Of a stretch of 64,000 bases of DNA, positions 47,479 through 57,005 are shown in pieces. The position numbers were made by a program, and so were the translations under genes. The DNA lies in NCBI RefSeq assembly GCF_003814875.1, contig NZ_RKQF01000001.1, forward strand, positions 8,246,001 to 8,310,000, written 5' to 3'. Source of the stretch: Streptomyces sp. Ag109_O5-1 (lineage in GTDB: Bacteria; Actinomycetota; Actinomycetes; Streptomycetales; Streptomycetaceae). How positions within the stretch are numbered: position 1 is the stretch's first letter; each line of letters begins with the position of its first letter. Under the pieces are notes generated by a model. It was not told where the DNA came from. It did not search any database and worked only from the letters and a program-made list of their open reading frames with translations.

Positions 47479-47497
47479 TGCGAAAGGCAGCGGACGC

Positions 47498-48169
47498 ATG
47501 AGCGGCTCTCAGCTCTGGGACGACGTCGACTTCTACTTCACCAGCCACCTGTCACCGGACGACGAGGCGCTCCAGGCGGCCCTGCGGGAGAGCGAGGCCA
47601 ACGAGCTCCCGCACGCCAACGTCACCGCCAACCAGGGCAAGCTGCTGCAGCTCCTCGCGCAGATCCAGGACGCCCGGAACATCCTGGAGATCGGCACCCT
47701 CGGCGGCTACAGCACCATCTGGCTGGCCCGCGCCCTGCCCGCCGACGGCAGGCTGATCTCGCTGGAGTACAGCGCCCGGCACGCCGAGGTCGCGGTCCGC
47801 AACATCGCCCGGGCCGGCCTGGAGAAGGTCGTCGAGGTGCGGGTCGGGCCCGCCCTGGAGTCGCTGCCGAAGCTCGCCGACGAGAACCCGGCCCCCTTCG
47901 ACCTGGTCTTCGTCGACGCCGACAAGGCCAACAACCCGCACTACGTGGAGTGGGCGCTGAAGCTCACCCGCACCGGCAGTCTGATCGTCATCGACAACGT
48001 GGTGCGCGGCGGCCGGGTCGTCGACGCGGAGAGCAGCGAGCCGGACGTGGTCGGCACCCGCGCCGCGATCGAGCTGATCGCCGCCCACCCGAGGCTGACC
48101 GGTACGGCGATCCAGACGGTCGGCAGCAAGGGCTACGACGGCTTCGCCCTGGCGCGGGTGCTCGACTGA
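47498..48169 (+). CDS. SAM-dependent O-methyltransferase (catechol/caffeoyl-CoA type)
   Basis: A 223-residue class I methyltransferase of Methyltransf_3. The SAM motif is ILEIGTLGGYSTIWLARAL, motif II region GRLISLEYSARHAEVA, and the metal-binding strand FDLVFVDADKANNPHYVEWAL, with the following VIDNVV. This type methylates catechol-like hydroxyls with Mg2+; the physiological substrate is not known. ATG at 47498; a GTG at 47456 inside the inverted repeat would add 14 residues. Confidence 0.9.
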   Translation: MSGSQLWDDVDFYFTSHLSPDDEALQAALRESEANELPHANVTANQGKLLQLLAQIQDARNILEIGTLGGYSTIWLARALPADGRLISLEYSARHAEVAVRNIARAGLEKVVEVRVGPALESLPKLADENPAPFDLVFVDADKANNPHYVEWALKLTRTGSLIVIDNVVRGGRVVDAESSEPDVVGTRAAIELIAAHPRLTGTAIQTVGSKGYDGFALARVLD

Positions 48170-48185
48170 GGAACTTCTCGGAGGG

Positions 48186-48575
48186 TCAACCCTCGTGGTA
48201 GAAGCCCACGTTGACGCTGCGCGGGGCGGTGCGGTCCCGGACGACGATCTCGCCGGAGCCGCCCCGGGGCAGCGCGACGGTCCCGCCGTACGGGATGGCC
48301 TGGGCGTACTCCCCGACCTTCAGCAGCACCTCGGAGGAGGGTTCGGCCTGGGAGCCGCGCAGCCAGCTGACCTGCCAGCCGCCCTCGGGGCCGCACAGGA
48401 ACTCCAGGTGCACCCGGGAGACGAACAGCCAGTCGTCGGGCGTGGCGAGCCGGCACGCGGAAGCGTCGCGGCCCACTCGCAGCACGGCGCCCGGTTCACT
48501 GGGCGCGTCGGCCATGAGCATTCCGGCCGTCTCGCCCGTCTCCCCGGATACGGAGGCCATGGTGAGTTCGAGCAC
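48186..48575 (-). CDS. FHA domain protein
   Basis: A 129-residue protein with a forkhead-associated fold: VLRVGRDASACRLATPDDW, SRVHLEFLCGPEGGWQV and GGTVALPRGG. The S-R-x-H phosphothreonine-binding motif is intact, so it likely reads phosphothreonine marks set by Ser/Thr kinases. GTG at 48573-48575 behind GGGGGAAC. Divergent from the DUF1992 gene. Confidence 0.82.
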   Translation of the reverse strand: MLELTMASVSGETGETAGMLMADAPSEPGAVLRVGRDASACRLATPDDWLFVSRVHLEFLCGPEGGWQVSWLRGSQAEPSSEVLLKVGEYAQAIPYGGTVALPRGGSGEIVVRDRTAPRSVNVGFYHEG

Positions 48576-48610
48576 GTGCGTTCCCCCTGGGCGGTTCCTG
48601 GGTCTTTCCT

Positions 48611-48629
48611 GAGATCCATCCTGGATCTC
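48611..48629. promoter_or_regulatory. 8-bp inverted repeat in the FHA/DUF1992 divergent promoter region
   Basis: GAGATCCA (48611-48618) and TGGATCTC (48622-48629) around TCC. It lies midway between the two divergent starts and could be an operator. Confidence 0.4.
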
Positions 48630-48678
48630 GGCCGCATGATAAAACGCCCGGCGGGATCGCGTCCGGCACAATGGAGTC

Positions 48679-49137
48679 ATGACCGAGCGAAAACCACCCG
48701 GGGTGCCGTTCGAGTCCTGGGTCGACAAGCAGATCGGGGACGCCCAGCGGCGCGGTGAGTTCGATCAACTGCCGGGCACCGGCGAGCCGTTGCCCGCCGC
48801 TCTGGAAGCGCCGTACGACGAGATGTGGTGGGTCAAGCGGAAGCTGGCCCGTGAGGGCCTCGCCCTCCTGCCGCCGACCCTCGCCCTGCGCAAGGAGGCC
48901 GAGGACGCTCTGGCGGCCGCCTGGGCGGCCCCCTCGGAGCGGATCGTCCGCAAGATCATCACCGAGATCAACGTCAAGATCCGCGACATGATGTTCAAGC
49001 CCCCGCCCGGCCCCCCGCTGGGCAAGAAGCCGTACGACGTCGAGGAGGTCGTACGGGAGTGGCGGGAGCGCCGGGCGGCGGCGGGTACGGCGGGTACGGC
49101 AGGTTCCGCGGAGGCGGAGCCGGAGTCACAGGTGTAG
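48679..49137 (+). CDS. DUF1992 (DnaJ-family-domain) protein
   Basis: A 152-residue protein of the DUF1992 family with the signature FESWVDKQIGDAQRRGEFDQLPGTGEPLP at its start, then MWWVKRKLAREGL, an Ala-rich helix and RIVRKIITEINVKIRDMM. A glycine/alanine-rich tail follows. The family is co-chaperone-like by name (a DnaJ homologue subfamily C member 28-like region), but no J-domain HPD motif is present. Function unknown. Confidence 0.88.
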   Translation: MTERKPPGVPFESWVDKQIGDAQRRGEFDQLPGTGEPLPAALEAPYDEMWWVKRKLAREGLALLPPTLALRKEAEDALAAAWAAPSERIVRKIITEINVKIRDMMFKPPPGPPLGKKPYDVEEVVREWRERRAAAGTAGTAGSAEAEPESQV

Positions 49138-49210
49138 CAACCGCCGCCGGGGTCCCCGTCGCCGCCGATGGGCCTGCGGCCGGATCCTGTCCTCGCGTCG
49201 GTCATGTCGG

Positions 49211-49855
49211 TCAACTCTCCTTCGGACGGGCCGCGTCGGCGGACCAGGGCAGACGGCCGCCGGAGCCGGCACCGGCGCGGTGACGGCGGCCGTGCCCGCG
49301 GGAGGCCGGGGTGACCAGCTCGTCGAAGAGGGGACGGGCCTCGACCAGGGCGACCCGCATCTCCTCGGTGCCGGCCCGGCTCTGCGGTGCCCCGCCCTGG
49401 GGCGCCAGGGCGACACGGTGGACGCGGCGGTAGCCGTCGACGTGGTCGGCGTGGTGCACGGAGAGCGCGGCGACCTGGTCCTCGTACCGTCCCCCTTCCG
49501 GGAAGCCGCGGGCGGCGGCCAGTTCGGCGAGCAGCCGGTCGATCTCGGTCACGGCCTCCCGGGGCGAGTCGACGAACTGTTTCTGTGCGGTCGTCCAGCG
49601 GGCCGCGTAACGTTCGCGCTCCGCCGGTTCCAGGTCGCGTTCGTGCAGTGCGCCGTGGCGCTGCACCCGTTCGGCGAGCTCCCGCTCGGCCGCCCTGGTG
49701 TCGCCGTCGTGCTGGGCCACGACCCGCTCGTACTCGGGGCCGAAGCGCCGCTTCAGCCCGCGCGGGCTCCCGCCCCTGGACGTCATGGCCAGAGCGGCCG
49801 CGACGACGACCACGGCGGCCACGATCACGATCCCGATGGTCAAGCCTGTGGACAT
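49211..49855 (-). CDS. Single-span membrane protein of unknown function
   Basis: A 214-residue protein with an N-terminal membrane helix (about residues 5-24, GIVIVAAVVVVAAALAM) and a cytoplasmic or external charged domain (RFGPEYERVVAQHDGDTRAAERELAER, a helical pattern). Homologues are present in other Actinobacteria, but I cannot give a function. ATG at 49853-49855 behind GGAAGG. Confidence 0.82.
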   Translation of the reverse strand: MSTGLTIGIVIVAAVVVVAAALAMTSRGGSPRGLKRRFGPEYERVVAQHDGDTRAAERELAERVQRHGALHERDLEPAERERYAARWTTAQKQFVDSPREAVTEIDRLLAELAAARGFPEGGRYEDQVAALSVHHADHVDGYRRVHRVALAPQGGAPQSRAGTEEMRVALVEARPLFDELVTPASRGHGRRHRAGAGSGGRLPWSADAARPKES

Positions 49856-49980
49856 GGTTGCCTTCCGGTGTCTCGGCCCGACGGGCCGGCCGTCCGGGTG
49901 ACCCGCACGGCGCCGCGCAAACAGCCGCCGCACGCATATCCGGTTGCGCAGGCCGGGCGGGTCCGACTGAGATCGGGTCC

Positions 49981-50478
49981 ATGAGCTCCTGGACGATCAC
50001 CCCGGAACGCCCCGACTCGCCCGTGGCCCGCGCGCTGTGGCGGGCGTACTACACGGAGGTCAGCGACCGCTGGTACCTGCTCCACGAGGACCGGCGCACC
50101 GACCCGGCCGAGCTGGAGCGCGAGGTCGCCGCCCGGACCGGGGCCGAACTCGCCCCGCCCGCCGGGCGGTTGCTGATCGCCCGGTACGACGGCGAGCCGG
50201 CCGGCAGCGCGGGTGTCCGTCTCCTCGACCCGGCCACCGCCGAACTCACCCGGGTCTTCGTGCCGGAGGGGCTGCGCGGCAAGGGCGGCGCCGCGCTTCT
50301 CGTCGCGGCGGCCGAGGACGCGGCCCGTGACCTGGGCGCCCGGCGGATCGTCCTGGACACCCGCAGCGACCTGGTGGAGGCGCGCGCCCTGTACGCGCGG
50401 CTCGGCTACACGGAGACCCAGCGGCACAACGACGACGTCTACGCCGAACACTGGTTTTGCAAGGAGCTGTTCAACTGA
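49981..50478 (+). CDS. GNAT family N-acetyltransferase
   Basis: A 165-residue acetyltransferase. The CoA loop is VFVPEGLRGKGGAALLVAAAE, followed by RRIVLDTRSDLVEARALYARLGY, the alpha-beta segment typical of GNAT. Substrate unknown. Its 3' end overlaps the convergent MFS gene by 8 bp. No clear ribosome site precedes the ATG. Confidence 0.85.
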   Translation: MSSWTITPERPDSPVARALWRAYYTEVSDRWYLLHEDRRTDPAELEREVAARTGAELAPPAGRLLIARYDGEPAGSAGVRLLDPATAELTRVFVPEGLRGKGGAALLVAAAEDAARDLGARRIVLDTRSDLVEARALYARLGYTETQRHNDDVYAEHWFCKELFN

Positions 50479-52507
50479 CCGGCCGTGCCGCCGGGTTCTG
50501 TGGCTGCTCGCGCTGGGTGCCGCACATCTCGTCCGTCAACTCCCGCACCAGGCGGTCCAGATCGGTGGGCCGGTCGGGCCCCCACCAGTCGCCGAGCAGA
50601 TCGGCCAGGGACTCCTCGCGGGCCCTGGCGAGCTGTTCGGCGAGCACCCGGCCCTCGTCGGTCGGCGTCAGTTCGAGGCCAAGGCGTTCGGCCAGGTGCC
50701 GCTCCTCCAGCTGGCGGGCGCCCTCCAGTACGACCTTCAGCGGGACGGGGCCGCGTTCCGCGAGCACGCCCGGTTCCACCGAGCCGTACTTGCGGATCCG
50801 CAGCAGCAGCCAGCCGGCGGCGGGCAGCAGATCGCCGTGCCCCGCCCGCTCGTTGATCTTCCGGTAGACCTCCCGGCGCCCCTCGCGGGTGCCGAGCAGC
50901 GACAGCGCCCGGCAGCACTCGTCGTAGGAGGACCGCTGGACCGGGTTGGGCGGGATGGTCTCCGAGGCGTCCGGCGCGGTCACCGAGCCGCGCAGCCGGT
51001 CCTCCTTGAGGAACCAGGCGAGGACGAAGCCGAGGGCGGCCACCGGAGCGGCGTACAGGAAGACGTCGGTGATCGAGGACGCGTACGCGTGCAGCGCCGC
51101 CGGGCGCAGCGCGGGCGGCAGGGCGGCGATGCCTCGCGGGTCGGCCCTGAGGGCGCCCGGGGTGACACCGGCCGGCAGGTGGACGCCCCGGAAGGCGTCG
51201 GCCAGCTTGTCGGCGAGACGGCTCGCGAAGACGGAACCGAAGATGGCCACGCCGAACGAGGCCCCGATGGAGCGGAAGAAGGTCGCGCCGGAGGTGGCGA
51301 CGCCGAGATCCTCGTAGGAGACGGCGTTCTGCACGATCAGGATCAGCACCTGCATGACCAGGCCGAGGCCCAGGCCGAAGACGAAGAAGCAGCCGCTCAT
51401 CTCCGCGGTGGAGCTGTGCTCGTCTAGCCGGTGCAGGAGCAGCAGCCCGATCGTGGTCACGGCGGTGCCGGTGACCGGGAACACCTTCCAGCGGCCGGTG
51501 CGGCTGACGATCTGGCCGGAGAGGGTGGAGGACAGCAGCAGGCCGATCACCATCGGCAGCATGTGCACCCCGGACATGGTCGGCGATACGCCCTGCACCA
51601 CCTGGAGGAACGTCGGCAGATAGGTCATCGCGCCGAACATCGCGAAGCCGACGATGAAGCTGATCACGGCCGCGAGGGTGAAGGTGCGGATGCCGAACAG
51701 CTTCAGCGGCAGGACGGGTTCGGCGGCCCGCCGCTCGACGGCCACGAAGGCGACCGCGAGCACGATCCCGACGACCACCAGCCCGATGATCTGCGCCGAC
51801 CCCCATGCCCAGGTGGTCCCGCCCAGCGAGGCCACCAGGACCAGGCAGGTGGCGACGGCGGCGATCAGGAAGGTGCCGAGGTAGTCGATGACGTGGCGGG
51901 CGCTCATGCGCGGGATGCGCAGGGCGGTGGCGATCACGGCGAGCGCGACGATGCCGACGGGCAGGTTGACGTAGAACACCCAGCGCCAGCTCAGCTGCTC
52001 GGTCAGCACCCCGCCGAGCAGCGGCCCGAGCACACTGGTCGCACCGAAGACGGCACCGAACAGCCCCTGGTAGCGGCCGCGTTCACGTGGCGGGACGATA
52101 TCTCCCACGATCGCCATCGACAGCACCATCAGCCCGCCGCCGCCCAGCCCCTGCAGCGCGCGGAAGCCGATCAGCTCGCCCATGTTCCGGGACATCCCGC
52201 ACAGCGCCGACCCGACGAGGAAGATCACGATCGCGATCTGGAAGAGCCTCTTGCGCCCGTACTGGTCGCCGAGCTTGCCCCAGAGCGGGGTGGCGGCGGT
52301 GGAGGCCAGCAGATAGGCCGTGACCACCCAGGACAGGTGCTCCAGACCGCCGAGGTCACTGACGATCGTCGGCAGCGCCGTCGACACGATGGTCTGGTCG
52401 AGCGCGGCCAGCAGCAGGCCGAGCAGCAGCGCGCCGATGGGCACGAGCACATTGCCGGGTATGCGCTCCGCGTCCTTCGCCGGGGTGTGCGTCGTGTCCA
52501 GGGCCAT
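50471..52507 (-). CDS. DHA2-family MFS exporter with a C-terminal MarR-like winged-helix domain
   Basis: A 678-residue protein. Residues 1-525 are a 14-span exporter: LDQTIVSTALPTI in helix 1, LWGKLGDQYGRKRLFQ as motif A, and SVLGPLLGGVLTEQLSWRW as motif C. The last 150 residues (CRALSLLGTREGRREVYRKINERAG... LTPTDEGRVLAEQL) are predicted cytoplasmic and resemble a MarR winged helix. ATG at 52505-52507 behind GGGAGG. Divergent from the peptidoglycan-binding gene. The substrate is unknown. The tail could sense the substrate inside the cell. Confidence 0.9.
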   Translation of the reverse strand: MALDTTHTPAKDAERIPGNVLVPIGALLLGLLLAALDQTIVSTALPTIVSDLGGLEHLSWVVTAYLLASTAATPLWGKLGDQYGRKRLFQIAIVIFLVGSALCGMSRNMGELIGFRALQGLGGGGLMVLSMAIVGDIVPPRERGRYQGLFGAVFGATSVLGPLLGGVLTEQLSWRWVFYVNLPVGIVALAVIATALRIPRMSARHVIDYLGTFLIAAVATCLVLVASLGGTTWAWGSAQIIGLVVVGIVLAVAFVAVERRAAEPVLPLKLFGIRTFTLAAVISFIVGFAMFGAMTYLPTFLQVVQGVSPTMSGVHMLPMVIGLLLSSTLSGQIVSRTGRWKVFPVTGTAVTTIGLLLLHRLDEHSSTAEMSGCFFVFGLGLGLVMQVLILIVQNAVSYEDLGVATSGATFFRSIGASFGVAIFGSVFASRLADKLADAFRGVHLPAGVTPGALRADPRGIAALPPALRPAALHAYASSITDVFLYAAPVAALGFVLAWFLKEDRLRGSVTAPDASETIPPNPVQRSSYDECCRALSLLGTREGRREVYRKINERAGHGDLLPAAGWLLLRIRKYGSVEPGVLAERGPVPLKVVLEGARQLEERHLAERLGLELTPTDEGRVLAEQLARAREESLADLLGDWWGPDRPTDLDRLVRELTDEMCGTQREQPQNPAARPVS

Positions 52508-52670
52508 GGAGACCTCCCGGGGTGCGTCCGGCCACCTTCCATCGTGGACGGTGCAACCCGTTATGGCCCGTCGAGTTCTCTTTGCGGCCCTTGAAACGAG
52601 GGGTTCCTGCGAACGTACGTGTGGGTGCTTCGCATAATCTGTGGAGTTTGCAAGGGGAGGGGCGGACACC

Positions 52671-53669
52671 GTGACGGACGTGACGGATACGACCGGAGGC
52701 CATCAGTGCCCGGAGTGCGGGGCGCCGAAGGGGCCGGACAACTCACCCTCCTGCGACTGCAACCAGCGGGCGTCCGACGCGTTGCGCGACGCGCGTACGG
52801 CCGAACAGGCGGCGGCGGAGGACTTCGACCCGCTGCGGATACGGCCGTACATCGACGTCGAGGCCGGTGCCGGTACCGCCGGCGGCGGGGAGACCGAGCC
52901 GATGCCGGTGGTGGAGCCGATGCCGGTGGTGGAGCCGATGCCGGTGGTGGAGCCGGCGGTGGTGGTGGAGCCGGCGGTGCCGGCGGAGTCGACGATGCCG
53001 TTGCGGGCGGTGCCGGTGCCGCCCGTCCTCGATGCGGAGCCGCCGTACGACGGCGGACCCGGGGCGTCCCCGGAGGAACCTCGTCGGCGCTCCCGGAGGG
53101 CCCTGCTGCTGTCCGTCGCCGGGGCGGTGGTCGCGATCCTCGCCGTGGCGGGTTTCGTGAGCGGCCTCTTCGCCCACCTCACGCCGGCACGGGACGGGGC
53201 GGGGCCGGAGGACGTGCGGGAGAGCGTCCCCGACGTGACACCGACGTCGGCCTCCGCCGCGACGCCGACGCCCTCGCCCTCCGTCACCTCGGCCGCGCCG
53301 TCCCCGTCCGTCAGCGCGAGCCCCTCCAGCACCCCGTCCCCGTCCTCGCCGAGCCCGACGCCCTCCCGGACCCCTTCCCGCTCGGCCACGCCCACGGCGT
53401 CGGCGTCGACGGGGGGCACGTCCGCGTCCCAGGAACCCAGCACGCCCCCGGTCCTGCGCCTCGGTGACAGCGGTGCGGAGGTCACGGAACTCCAGCTCCG
53501 GCTGAAGCAGCTGAGCCTCTACTCGGGGAACGCCGACGGCGACTACGACCAGAAGACAGAGGACGCGGTGCGGACGTACCAGCTGACGCGGGGGATTCTG
53601 GCCGACGAGTCGGGGGTCTACGGGGCGGCCACGCGGAAGGCTTTGGAGGCCGAGACGAAGGAGCCGTAG
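52671..53669 (+). CDS. Membrane protein with C-terminal peptidoglycan-binding domain
   Basis: A 332-residue single-span protein. The N-terminus has a zinc-ribbon-like CPECGAPKGPDNSPSCDC, then an acidic region with MPVVEP repeats, a basic RRRSRR stop and a membrane helix (about residues 145-165), a long Pro/Ser/Thr-rich extracellular linker, and a PG_binding_1 domain (VLRLGDSGAEVTELQLRLKQL... YDQKTEDAVRTYQ). It appears to tether the cell wall to a cytoplasmic sensor end. GTG 52671 follows AGGGGAGGGG; divergent from the MFS-MarR gene. Confidence 0.85.
   Translation: MTDVTDTTGGHQCPECGAPKGPDNSPSCDCNQRASDALRDARTAEQAAAEDFDPLRIRPYIDVEAGAGTAGGGETEPMPVVEPMPVVEPMPVVEPAVVVEPAVPAESTMPLRAVPVPPVLDAEPPYDGGPGASPEEPRRRSRRALLLSVAGAVVAILAVAGFVSGLFAHLTPARDGAGPEDVRESVPDVTPTSASAATPTPSPSVTSAAPSPSVSASPSSTPSPSSPSPTPSRTPSRSATPTASASTGGTSASQEPSTPPVLRLGDSGAEVTELQLRLKQLSLYSGNADGDYDQKTEDAVRTYQLTRGILADESGVYGAATRKALEAETKEP
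52896..52985 (+). repeat. 18-bp tandem repeat coding for the MPVVEP units
   Basis: Three identical 18-bp units (GAGCCGATGCCGGTGGTG) begin at 52896, 52914 and 52932 and are followed by two degenerate units. Each unit encodes E-P-M-P-V-V. Copy number probably varies between strains by slippage. Confidence 0.85.
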
Positions 53670-53685
53670 GAGTCGTAGCCGTTGG

Positions 53686-53780
53686 GGCCGTGTTCGGCTG
53701 CGGGTCCGGTGGGGGCTGGTCGCGCCCACGCGGCGGAGCCGCATATTGACAGGGCCCCGCGCCCCTTTCGGGGCGCGGCT
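53686..53780. repeat. Dispersed repeat, copy G (long variant)
   Basis: Reads GTGTTCGGCTGCGGGTCCGG, GGGGGCTGGTCGCGCCCACG, CGGCGGAGCCGCATATTGAC, then GGGCCCCGCGCCCCTTTCG and its GC hairpin partner. Almost the same as copies B (reversed) and D. It fills the gap between convergent genes. Confidence 0.8.
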
Positions 53781-53781
53781 G

Positions 53782-55233
53782 TCAGGGTGCTTCTACAGAA
53801 GGCGCCGAGCCCGGAAGAGGCTGTCCCGCCGTCTCCTTCATGCGCCATACCGCGAAGCCGCCGATCACCGCCGCCGCCATCATGTAGTACGCGGGCATCA
53901 TCATGTTCCCCGTCGCTCCGATCAGGGCCGTGACCACCAGCGGGGTCGTGCCGCCGAACAGGGACACCGAGACGTTGAAGCCGATCGACAGGGAGCCGTA
54001 GCGGACCCGGGTCGGGAAGAGGGCCGGGAGGGCCGCCGGCATCGCCGCCGTGAAGCAGACCAGGAGGAGACCCAGGGCGCCCATGCCGAGGGCCACCGCC
54101 AGCAGGCTGCCCTGGCGGATCAGGAGCACGGCCGGGACGGAGAGGAAGAGGAAGCCCGCGCAGCCCGCCGCGATCACCGGGCGGCGGCCGACACGGTCGG
54201 TGAGCGCTCCCGCGAACGGCTGGACGATCATCATCAGCGCCATCACGCCCAGGACGACCAGCAGGCCGTGGGTCTCGTCGTACTTCAGCTCGCTCGTCAG
54301 GTAGCTGGGCATGTACGACAGCAGCATGTAGTCCGTGACGTTGAAGACCAGGACCAGGGCCATGCACAGGAGCAGGGCCTTCCACTGGCCGGTGATCATC
54401 TCGCGCAGGGGGACCTTGGGGCGGGCCTGTTCGGCCTTCGCCACCTCGGCCGCGAACGCCGGGGTCTCCTCCAGCCGCATCCGCAGGTAGAGGCCGATGA
54501 TGCCCATCGGGCCCGCGATCAGGAACGGGATGCGCCAGCCCCAGGACGTCAGGTCGTCCGAGCCGAGCAGGGCCGTCATCAGGGTCACCAGGCCCGCGCC
54601 GCCGATGTAGCCCGCCAGCGTGCCGAACTCCAGCCAGCTGCCGAAGAAGCCGCGCTTCTTGTCCGGGGCGTACTCGGCGATGAACGTGGACGCGCCCGCG
54701 TACTCGCCGCCGGTGGAGAAGCCCTGCACCAGGCGGGCGGCGAGGAGAAGGAGGGGCGCGCCCACGCCGATCGTCGCGTAGGAGGGGATCAGGCCGATCG
54801 CGAAGGTGCCCGCCGCCATCATGATCATGGTCACGGCCAGGACCTTCTGGCGGCCCACCCGGTCGCCGAGCGGGCCGAAGACCATGCCGCCGAGCGGGCG
54901 GACCAGGAAGGCCGCGGCGAAGGCTCCGAACGTGGAGAGCAGCTGGGCCGTCGGGTTGCCGGACGGGAAGAAGACCTTGCCCAGCGTCACCGCGATGTAG
55001 CTGTAGACGCCGAAGTCGAACCACTCCATGGCGTTGCCGAGCGCGGCCGCCTTCACGGCGCGCTTCACCAGCGCGGGGTCCGTGACCGTGGGCGCGGGTG
55101 AGGCGGTGCGGGGACCGGGGATCTGGACGGACGGGGTGACTGCTGCGGCGGTCGCCAAAACGGGGCTCGCCTGCCTTTCGACGGGGACGGGGACGCGGCC
55201 CGTACGGCGCCGGACGGGTCGAAAAGCGACCAT
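53782..55233 (-). CDS. MFS transporter, metabolite:H+ symporter (ProP/MHS) family
   Basis: A 483-residue symporter with twelve membrane spans. The first helix has NAMEWFDFGVYSY, motif A reads GPLGDRVGRQKVL, and the central RGFFGSWLEFGTLAGY and the second-half GALTDRVGRRPVI are MHS signatures. Members carry proline, glycine betaine, ketoglutarate or related acids. A Pro/Ala-rich N-terminus of about 55 residues precedes the first span; the ATG at 55233 is uncertain. Confidence 0.88.
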   Translation of the reverse strand: MVAFRPVRRRTGRVPVPVERQASPVLATAAAVTPSVQIPGPRTASPAPTVTDPALVKRAVKAAALGNAMEWFDFGVYSYIAVTLGKVFFPSGNPTAQLLSTFGAFAAAFLVRPLGGMVFGPLGDRVGRQKVLAVTMIMMAAGTFAIGLIPSYATIGVGAPLLLLAARLVQGFSTGGEYAGASTFIAEYAPDKKRGFFGSWLEFGTLAGYIGGAGLVTLMTALLGSDDLTSWGWRIPFLIAGPMGIIGLYLRMRLEETPAFAAEVAKAEQARPKVPLREMITGQWKALLLCMALVLVFNVTDYMLLSYMPSYLTSELKYDETHGLLVVLGVMALMMIVQPFAGALTDRVGRRPVIAAGCAGFLFLSVPAVLLIRQGSLLAVALGMGALGLLLVCFTAAMPAALPALFPTRVRYGSLSIGFNVSVSLFGGTTPLVVTALIGATGNMMMPAYYMMAAAVIGGFAVWRMKETAGQPLPGSAPSVEAP

Positions 55234-55575
55234 AGGGCCGATTCGGGCCCTTACGTCGCGTACGCATGTCGATGCATAGTGCAGCTAAATGCGGTGTATG
55301 CAGGGACGTATGCCCGCTCCCGCGGTTGTATGCGGCCCGCGCACTGTGATCCATGTCGCGTCCGCGGGCGGCGAGGCGAATGGCACGGCCGTCCTCGCGC
55401 TGCTCGCCACGGCGTGCGCCTCGGAGTCGGCGACCACGGCCCCGAGAACCGTGCTCGCGGCGGCTCCGGCGCCCCCGGCAGGGCGGCCGGGTCTACTACC
55501 GGCGGACGTCGCAGGCCGACCGCCTGGTCGCGAGCCCCGGGCGGCGCCGCGCCTCGCACGGCGCCGCCCGGCCCG
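55234..55575. other. 342-bp intergenic region before the MHS transporter
   Basis: Between the stop codon of the thiolase and the start of the MHS gene, both on the minus strand. It presumably holds the transporter promoter. Around 55264-55293 is an imperfect inverted repeat bounded by TGCATA and TATGCA. I see no convincing coding sequence. Confidence 0.5.
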
Positions 55576-56745
<1,170 letters not shown>

Positions 56746-56809
56746 GGGGGCTCGGTCCTCTCCTCGGTCACCCGCGCGGCGCAGGGGCGTCCCGGCCCGG
56801 CCCGCCACG

Positions 56810-56835
56810 CAGAACTAGAACGCGTACTAGTTCTG
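56810..56835. promoter_or_regulatory. KstR-like operator between the thiolase and P450 genes
   Basis: A 26-bp palindrome (CAGAACTAG at 56810-56818 with CTAGTTCTG at 56827-56835) matches in 12 of 13 pairs. Its core CTAGAACG/CGTACTAG fits the KstR consensus TnnAACnnGTTnnA except for one base. A second possible TetR-type site, TCTGAC-N5-GTCAGA, lies at 56950-56966. Confidence 0.65.
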
Positions 56836-57005
56836 TGTGCAGTCTGCTGACAGGCTGTCCACAACCGCAAGGGGGTTGCAAGTAATTGGAGCGACCGTGC
56901 CCCTTGCGACTTGTGGAACCCGTTACTACCTTCACGGCAACCGTCGTTTTCTGACAGACCGTCAGAACGCTTCTCAGACCTGTACACGGTGGGAGTGAGC
57001 CGCTC

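Noticed and set aside
52896..52985. CRISPR array
   Set aside because: The 18-bp units are contiguous without spacers and are translated in frame; no cas gene is present anywhere in the window.
55251..55559. 102-codon minus-strand gene between the thiolase and MHS genes
   Set aside because: Arg/Pro/Ala-rich low-complexity translation without a motif or ribosome site; more likely promoter DNA.
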